Positions 1 to 6,323 of a stretch of 6,323 nt of DNA are shown here, piece after piece. This DNA is from an uncultured Lysobacteraceae bacterium (GTDB taxonomy: Bacteria; Pseudomonadota; Gammaproteobacteria; Xanthomonadales; Xanthomonadaceae). The DNA lies in contig CAMLLG010000126.1 of NCBI GenBank assembly GCA_946480825.1, forward strand, positions 1 to 6,323, read 5' to 3'. Both the position numbers and the translations under genes were made by a program. How positions within the stretch are numbered: position 1 is the first letter of the stretch; every line of letters begins with the position of its first letter. The notes beneath the pieces were generated by a model that was not told where the DNA came from, made no database searches, and saw only the letters and a program-made list of their open reading frames with translations.

Positions 1-2057
<2,057 letters not shown>

Positions 2058-3815
2058 TCAACGCCTTGCGGCGATCCACGCGTCGATATGGCGCTCCAGC
2101 GTTTCCAGCGGCACCGAGCCGGTTTCCAGCACCGCGTCGTTGAAGTCGCGCAGATCGAACTTCGGGCCCAGCGCGGCGGCGGCACGGGCGCGCAGTTCGG
2201 AAATCTTCAACTGGCCGACCTTGTAGGCCAGCGCCTGACCCGGCGTGCCGATGTAGCGATCGATCTCGTTGACGATGTCGAGTTCGGCCTTCGGCGCGTT
2301 GTCCTTGAAGTAGTCGATGGCGCGCTCGCGGCTCCAGCCCTTGGCGTGCATGCCGGTGTCCACGACCAGACGCACCGCACGCCACATTTCGTAGGCCAGC
2401 TGGCCCATGCGGTCGTAGGGGTCTTCGTAGAGGCCCATCTCGTAGCCGAGCTGCTCGGCGTACAGGCCCCAGCCCTCGCCATAGGCCACGAAATACGCGG
2501 TGCGGCGGAACATCGGCGCGTCGGGCAGTTCCAGGCCGCGGGCGAACTGGAAGTGATGGCCGGGCACCGCCTCGTGCAGGGACAGCGGAATCATTTCCCA
2601 GGTCGGGCGCGATTCGGGTTTGTAAAGATTGACGTAATAGAAACCGGCGCGACTGCCGTCGGCCGCGCCCTGCTGGTAGTAGGCGGTGGTGGTGTCGGGC
2701 GCGATGTTGTCCGGAATCGGCCGCACGCCGTAGGGCTGTCGGGGAATGGTGCGGAACACCTTCACCAGTTCCGGATCGATCCGCTTGGAGATCGCACGAT
2801 AGCGCTGCAGCAGCGCGTCCGGCGTCTTTTCGAAGAAGCGCGGATCGGTGCGCAGGAAGACGAAGAATTCGCCCAGCGTGCCCCGGAAGCCGACCTCCGC
2901 CTTGATCTTCTCCATCTCGGCGCGGATCCGCGCCACTTCCTTCAGGCCGATGGCGTGGATCTCGTCGGCGGTGAGCCCGGTGGTGGTGTAGTAACCGGCG
3001 AGGAAATCGTAATAGGCCTTGCCGCCGGCCTGATCGGACACCGCGATGCCGGCACGTGTGCGCGGCAGATAGTCGCCCTCGAAATACGCCAGCAGGCTGC
3101 GGTACGCCGGCACGATGCGTTCGGCGATGACCTGCTTCGCTTCGGCCTGCAATGCCGCGCGCTCGGTGTCGGACACGGCGGCCGGGAACTTCGCGAACGG
3201 GCGATAGAACGGACTCTTTTCGGGCGCATCGACGATCTGCGCGGCGATCTGCGGCGGCACCCGCTGCATCAGCACCCGCGGCGGCAGATTGCCGGCCGTC
3301 ACGCCTTCGCGCAGCAGGGCGATGGTCTGATCCACCGCAACCGGCAGCGCGCGCATCCGCGCGAGCCAGTCGCGGTAATCCTTGACGCCGGCGAAGTTGA
3401 GGCCTTCGGCGATGCCGTCGGCGGTCTGGATGCCGCCCTGGTGCCCGATCGGCTGCAGGTATTCGCGGAACGCCTGCCGCTGCACCGATTTCTCCTGCAG
3501 CCACAGCGCGGTGTCGTAGTTCAGCTGGTCGGCGGGGCTCAACCGGCTGCGATCGAAACGCCTGAGCGTCGCCAGCGCGTCGCGGTCGGCGGCCTCGCGG
3601 GCGGCGATGGCGGCGAGGCTGAGGTCGCTCCAGCGGTCGTTGAATCGCAGATCGCCCTGGAACGATGCGCTCTCCGGACTTTCGCGCAGGCCGCGCTCCC
3701 ATTGCTCGGCGAAAAACGCGTGCAGGCGTTCGCCTTCGTCGGCCGGCTGGGCGCGGATGGCGCCGCTCAGCGAGAGGAGTGCGGCCAGCGCCATGATCGA
3801 AACGGATCTGAACAT
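2058..3815 (-). CDS. Exported DUF885 family putative zinc metallopeptidase
   Basis: The product is a 585-aa DUF885 protein. These are widespread in Xanthomonadaceae and are thought to be zinc peptidases, though few have been tested. The probable metal site is HEAVPGHH (residues 414-421): His414 and His420 or His421 as ligands and Glu415 as general base. Downstream, YGEGWGLYAEQLG (Glu447) is the likely third ligand, and YIGTPGQALAYKVGQ (about 521-535) is a conserved DUF885 stretch. The N-terminus MFRSVSIMALAALLSLSG with cleavage after AIRA (residue 22) is a good signal peptide, so it should act in the periplasm or outside. The frame is open to 3923, but that start lies upstream of the -10 box and would bury the signal peptide. 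The ATG at 3813-3815 has GGGGAA 8 nt upstream. Length and motifs look complete; the substrate is unknown. Confidence 0.88.
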   Translation of the reverse strand: MFRSVSIMALAALLSLSGAIRAQPADEGERLHAFFAEQWERGLRESPESASFQGDLRFNDRWSDLSLAAIAAREAADRDALATLRRFDRSRLSPADQLNYDTALWLQEKSVQRQAFREYLQPIGHQGGIQTADGIAEGLNFAGVKDYRDWLARMRALPVAVDQTIALLREGVTAGNLPPRVLMQRVPPQIAAQIVDAPEKSPFYRPFAKFPAAVSDTERAALQAEAKQVIAERIVPAYRSLLAYFEGDYLPRTRAGIAVSDQAGGKAYYDFLAGYYTTTGLTADEIHAIGLKEVARIRAEMEKIKAEVGFRGTLGEFFVFLRTDPRFFEKTPDALLQRYRAISKRIDPELVKVFRTIPRQPYGVRPIPDNIAPDTTTAYYQQGAADGSRAGFYYVNLYKPESRPTWEMIPLSLHEAVPGHHFQFARGLELPDAPMFRRTAYFVAYGEGWGLYAEQLGYEMGLYEDPYDRMGQLAYEMWRAVRLVVDTGMHAKGWSRERAIDYFKDNAPKAELDIVNEIDRYIGTPGQALAYKVGQLKISELRARAAAALGPKFDLRDFNDAVLETGSVPLETLERHIDAWIAARR

Positions 3816-3842
3816 ATGCACGGTTCCCCGGAAGTTGGCCGG

Positions 3843-3848
3843 AGTATA
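3843..3848 (-). promoter_or_regulatory. -10 box for the DUF885 gene
   Basis: On the minus strand TATACT matches the sigma-70 -10 consensus at five of six positions. Transcription would start near 3836, about 20 nt before the DUF885 ATG, a normal leader containing the GGGGAA ribosome site. No convincing -35 hexamer lies 16-18 nt upstream. Confidence 0.5.
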
Positions 3849-3850
3849 GT
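3845..3850 (+). promoter_or_regulatory. -10 box for the GAF-GGDEF gene
   Basis: On the plus strand TATAGT matches the -10 consensus at five of six positions and overlaps the opposite-strand TATACT by four bases. A start near 3857 would give a leader of about 41 nt to the ATG at 3898. The sequence at the -35 position (around GGTTCC, 3822-3827) is poor. Confidence 0.4.
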
Positions 3851-3897
3851 CCGCGGCGTACGTGGCTCCCCCGTGCCGCCGGTCATGCCGAAACCCG

Positions 3898-4956
3898 ATG
3901 ATCCGCCCCCCGAAACCCGACAACGAAGCGGAGCGGCTGTCGGCGCTGCGCGGCTACGAAATCCTGGATACGCCGCAGGAATCCGCCTTCGACGACCTGG
4001 TCCTGATCGCATCGGCCGTCTGCGGCATGCCGATGGGGTCGGTCAGTCTGATCGATGCCGACCGCCAGTGGTTCAAGGCCCGGCTCGGCATCGACGATTC
4101 CGAAACCTCGCGCGACGTCGCTTTCTGTGCGCATGCGATCCTCGAACCCGAGAACGTGATGGTGGTACCCGACGCCACCGACGATCCGCGCTTCCGCGAC
4201 AACCCGCTCGTGGCCGGCGATCCCGGCATCCGCTTCTATGCCGGCGCACCCCTGATCGGCGCGGAAGGGTTGCCGCTGGGCACGCTGTGCGTGATGGACC
4301 GTCAGCCGCGGACCTTGCAGCCCCACCAGATCGAGGCGTTGAACGCGCTGTCGCGGCAGGTCTCGCAATTGCTGGCGCTCCGCCGGGTCAGCAAGGCCCT
4401 GAATCTGCAGTTGCAGGATCGCGCCTGGTACGAGGATCAATTGCATCGCTATCAGGAGGCGCTGGAAGCGCACAACGCCGATCTGGTCGAACAGACCCGC
4501 ACCGACCCGCTGACCGGTCTCGCCAACCGGCGCGCGTTCTCGGCGGCGCTGGGCAATACCCTGCAGACCGGCACGACGTGCTGCGTGGCGATCATCGACA
4601 TCGATCATTTCAAGGTCGTGAACGACGTGCATGGGCATCTGGTCGGCGACCGGGTGCTGGCGGAGGTCGCCGGCCAGTTGCGCGCCGCCAGCGGCGGTCA
4701 CGGCACGATCGCCCGCTATGGCGGCGAGGAATTCGTCTGGCTGCTGCCCGACACGCCGATCGCGCAGGCGGAGTTGCAATGCAACTATCTTTGCGAAGCG
4801 GTGCGATACGCATCCGTGGCGCTGCCGGTCACGATCAGCGTGGGGCTGGCGGCCGCCGCGCCGGGCGAGACCCTGGCGAGCCTGATGGAGCGCGCCGATC
4901 AGGCGCTTTACGCGGCGAAGCGCAACGGACGGGATCGGGTCGAGGTTGCCGATTGA
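3898..4956 (+). CDS. GAF-GGDEF diguanylate cyclase
   Basis: The predicted protein (352 aa) makes the second messenger c-di-GMP from two GTP. It opens with the NEAERLSALRGYEILDTP lead-in typical of this GAF subfamily. A GAF sensor domain spans about residues 25-160 and includes the FCAHAI signature (Cys77, His79). A helical linker follows (about 164-201), then the GGDEF domain from RTDPLTGLANRR. The active site is GGEEF (275-279), and the metal-binding aspartate is in IIDIDHF (Asp234), so the enzyme should be active. The I-site RxxD expected five residues before GGEEF reads GGHG, so product inhibition through that site is probably absent. There is no signal peptide or membrane segment, so it is cytoplasmic; the GAF ligand is unknown. 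The ATG at 3898 fits the family N-terminus; a GTG at 3862 is an in-frame alternative adding 12 residues. Neither has a clear ribosome site. The gene is divergent from the DUF885 gene. Confidence 0.9.
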   Translation: MIRPPKPDNEAERLSALRGYEILDTPQESAFDDLVLIASAVCGMPMGSVSLIDADRQWFKARLGIDDSETSRDVAFCAHAILEPENVMVVPDATDDPRFRDNPLVAGDPGIRFYAGAPLIGAEGLPLGTLCVMDRQPRTLQPHQIEALNALSRQVSQLLALRRVSKALNLQLQDRAWYEDQLHRYQEALEAHNADLVEQTRTDPLTGLANRRAFSAALGNTLQTGTTCCVAIIDIDHFKVVNDVHGHLVGDRVLAEVAGQLRAASGGHGTIARYGGEEFVWLLPDTPIAQAELQCNYLCEAVRYASVALPVTISVGLAAAAPGETLASLMERADQALYAAKRNGRDRVEVAD

Positions 4957-4980
4957 ACGCGACGCGTTGAACGCGATGCG
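4953..4980 (+). repeat. 14-bp tandem duplication across the cyclase stop codon
   Basis: Two adjacent copies of TTGAACGCGA(C/T)GCG lie at 4953-4966 and 4967-4980 and differ at one base. The first copy contains the TGA stop of the cyclase gene (4954-4956), and the second repeats that TGA in another frame. The junction also forms a small palindrome, CGCGT-TGA-ACGCG (4963-4975). This looks like a replication-slippage duplication. Confidence 0.7.
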
Positions 4981-5014
4981 GCCGCCGCGTTGAGCCCTCG
5001 GCGGCTCAGGCCGC
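4978..5014. terminator. GC-rich hairpins between convergent cyclase and iscA genes, candidate terminator
   Basis: Alternative stems overlap here. GCCGCCG (4981-4987) pairs with CGGCGGC (4999-5005) around an 11-nt loop. In the competing fold TGAGCC (4991-4996) pairs with GGCTCA (5003-5008), and GCGGCC (4978-4983) with GGCCGC (5009-5014). The last fold runs into the final codons and stop of iscA. The convergent position suits a bidirectional terminator, but there is no T tract on either side, so an intrinsic terminator of the classic kind is not shown. Confidence 0.35.
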
Positions 5015-5347
5015 CTTGTCGGCGTCGGTGGTGAAGCTCTCGCCGCAGCCGCATTCGGCCTTGACGTTGGGATTGCGGAACACGAACTGCTCGTTCAGGC
5101 CCTGCTTGAGGAAATCGATCTCGGTGCCGTCGACCAGCGCCAGACTGTCCGGGTCCACGAACACCTTCACGCCGTCCTGCTCGCTGACGACATCGCCGTC
5201 GCGGGCGTCCCGGGCCAGATCGACCACATAGCTCCAGCCGGAACAGCCGGTGCGTTTGACCCCGAAACGCAGGCCGAGGGCGCCGGGCGCGGCGTCGAGA
5301 TAGCCCCGGATGCGATCGAGGGCGGCGGGAGCGAGGGAAATGGCCAT
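5006..5347 (-). CDS. iscA: IscA-type iron-sulfur cluster carrier
   Basis: This 113-aa A-type carrier protein holds and delivers Fe-S clusters or iron to apoproteins in the cytoplasm. The three ligand cysteines are present: Cys35 in TGCSGWSY, and Cys99 and Cys101 in ECGCGESF. They fall at the same positions as in E. coli IscA, and the stretch GLNEQFVFRNPNVKAECGCG is very close to that protein. SufA and ErpA are paralogues with the same motif; the cysteine numbering and tail favour IscA, but the symbol is not certain. The tail after GESF (TTDADKAA) is a few residues longer than in E. coli. It stands alone, divergent from asnS, with no iscS, iscU or hscA beside it in the window. No Shine-Dalgarno site precedes the ATG (CCCGGAC), and a -10-like box sits only 7 nt upstream. 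Confidence 0.9.
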   Translation of the reverse strand: MAISLAPAALDRIRGYLDAAPGALGLRFGVKRTGCSGWSYVVDLARDARDGDVVSEQDGVKVFVDPDSLALVDGTEIDFLKQGLNEQFVFRNPNVKAECGCGESFTTDADKAA

Positions 5348-5354
5348 GTCCGGG

Positions 5355-5360
5355 ATTGTA
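5355..5360 (-). promoter_or_regulatory. -10-like box immediately upstream of iscA
   Basis: TACAAT on the minus strand matches the -10 consensus at five of six positions. It ends 7 nt before the iscA ATG, so transcription would begin at or within about two bases of the start codon, which implies a leaderless or nearly leaderless mRNA. No good -35 box is seen at 16-18 nt. It could instead be chance, with the true promoter further upstream in the 72-nt gap to asnS. Confidence 0.35.
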
Positions 5361-5419
5361 GCCTCAGTTAAACTTGGCGGCTTACCTCATATCGGCGCGT
5401 CGGCGCGGGAATTCAAGGC

Positions 5420-6323
5420 ATGGCTTTCATCAGTGTCAAAGAGGCGTTGGCCGGGACGGCCGGTTCGCAGCCGGTGGTCGGCACCGAAGTCACGGTCAAG
5501 GGCTGGGTGCGCACCCGCCGCGATTCGGCAGCCCTGAGCTTCGTCCACGTCAGCGACGGCTCCTGCTTCGCGCCGATCCAGGTCGTGGCTACCGAGGCGC
5601 TGCCGAACTACGAGACCGAAGTGAAGCGCCTGTCCGCCGGCTGCGCGGTGATCGCCACCGGCACCCTGGTCGCCTCGCAGGGCAAGGGCCAGAGTTACGA
5701 AATCCAGGCCACCGGGCTCGAAGTGGTCGGCTGGGTCGAAGACCCGGAGACCTACCCGATCCAGCCGAAGCCGCATTCGCTCGAATTCCTGCGCGAGGTC
5801 GCGCATCTGCGCCCGCGCACCAATCTGTTCGGCGCGGTCACCCGCATCCGCCACTGCCTGGCCCAGGCCATCCACCGCTTCTTCCACGAGAACGGCTTCT
5901 ATTGGGTCAACACCCCGATCATCTCGACCTCGGACGCCGAAGGCGCCGGGCAGATGTTCCGCATCTCGACGCTGGACATGATGAACCTGCCGCGCAACGA
6001 CGCCGGCGGCATCGACTTCTCGAAGGACTTCTTCGGCAAGGAAGCGTTCCTCACCGTGTCCGGTCAGCTCAACGTCGAGGGCTACTGCCTCGCGCTGAGC
6101 AAGGTCTACACCTTCGGCCCGACCTTCCGCGCCGAGAACAGCCATACCACCCGCCATCTGGCCGAGTTCTGGATGATCGAGCCGGAGATCGCCTTCGCCG
6201 ATCTCAACGACGACGCTGCCCTGGCCGAGCAGTTCCTGAAGTACCTGTTCCGCGCGGTGCTGAGCGAACGCGCCGACGACATGGCCTTCATCGCCGAGCG
6301 CGTGCAGAAGGACGCGATCACCC
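5420..6323 (+). CDS. asnS: Asparaginyl-tRNA synthetase, N-terminal two thirds (runs off right edge)
   Basis: This class IIb synthetase charges tRNA-Asn with asparagine in the cytoplasm. The first 301 codons are present, against about 465 in the usual enzyme. Residues about 20-105 form the OB-fold anticodon-binding domain ([29 protein letters not shown]). The catalytic domain begins near 125 with [12 protein letters not shown]; class II motif 1 lies around [18 protein letters not shown] (152-169), and motif 2 around [20 protein letters not shown] (232-251). Motif 3 lies beyond the window. Asn-type rather than Asp-type identity is supported by [10 protein letters not shown] (171-180) and the insertion around [21 protein letters not shown], both typical of bacterial AsnRS. 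The ATG at 5420 gives the standard [10 protein letters not shown] start, with GCGGGA about 9 nt upstream as a weak ribosome site. The reading frame is clean to the edge. I could not fix a promoter in the gap to iscA. Confidence 0.96.
   Translation, partial: MAFISVKEALAGTAGSQPVVGTEVTVKGWVRTRRDSAALSFVHVSDGSCFAPIQVVATEALPNYETEVKRLSAGCAVIATGTLVASQGKGQSYEIQATGLEVVGWVEDPETYPIQPKPHSLEFLREVAHLRPRTNLFGAVTRIRHCLAQAIHRFFHENGFYWVNTPIISTSDAEGAGQMFRISTLDMMNLPRNDAGGIDFSKDFFGKEAFLTVSGQLNVEGYCLALSKVYTFGPTFRAENSHTTRHLAEFWMIEPEIAFADLNDDAALAEQFLKYLFRAVLSERADDMAFIAERVQKDAIT

Noticed and set aside
3816..3923. Upstream start for the DUF885 gene
   Set aside because: It lies upstream of the TATACT box and would place 36 extra residues before a good signal peptide.
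3883..4779. A 298-codon minus-strand frame opposite the cyclase
   Set aside because: It has no domain and overlaps a complete GAF-GGDEF gene.
2088..4970. A 960-codon open frame on the plus strand spanning the DUF885 gene and the cyclase gene
   Set aside because: It is antisense to a clear DUF885 protein and then out of frame with a clear GAF-GGDEF protein. Its translation has no recognisable domain and the composition of a GC-rich shadow frame.
5387..6157. A 256-codon minus-strand frame opposite asnS
   Set aside because: asnS is unmistakable on the other strand; this is a GC-bias shadow.

Overview
This is a GC-rich bacterial chromosomal window. It most resembles a gammaproteobacterium of the Xanthomonadaceae/Lysobacteraceae group (Lysobacter, Luteimonas, Pseudoxanthomonas and relatives). 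That placement rests on recognising the start of ribosomal protein S6, the GTAG-headed REP palindromes, the IscA and AsnRS sequences and the strong GC3 bias. It is an inference from memory of these families, not from a database search.

Layout, left to right: (1) the first 83 bases are the 5' end of rpsF on the minus strand, with a leader of about 110 nt and a candidate promoter. (2) A divergent plus-strand gene (312-1964) encodes an exported class C beta-lactamase-fold serine hydrolase with a C-terminal DUF3471-like domain. (3) A convergent gap holds two inverted REP palindromes (1988-2047). (4) A minus-strand gene (2058-3815) encodes an exported DUF885 putative zinc peptidase with an HEAVPGHH motif. 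(5) An 82-nt divergent gap has overlapping -10 boxes on both strands. (6) A plus-strand gene (3898-4956) encodes a GAF-GGDEF diguanylate cyclase with an intact GGEEF site but no RxxD inhibitory site. (7) A short convergent gap holds a 14-bp tandem duplication and GC-rich hairpins. (8) A minus-strand iscA-type iron-sulfur carrier gene (5006-5347) follows. (9) The divergent asnS (asparaginyl-tRNA synthetase) starts at 5420 and runs off the right edge.

The genes alternate in strand, so there is no multi-gene operon wholly inside the window; rpsF may begin one to its left. They mix core housekeeping (rpsF, iscA, asnS), periplasmic hydrolysis (serine hydrolase, DUF885 peptidase) and c-di-GMP signalling. 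I see no evidence that they form one pathway, and no phage, transposase, CRISPR or tRNA. I did not find a convincing undescribed multi-gene system. The points that merit a second look are regulatory or structural: the REP doublet, the folded rpsF leader, the overlapping divergent -10 boxes, the cyclase lacking its feedback site, and a possibly leaderless iscA transcript. No gap between genes exceeds 300 bases.
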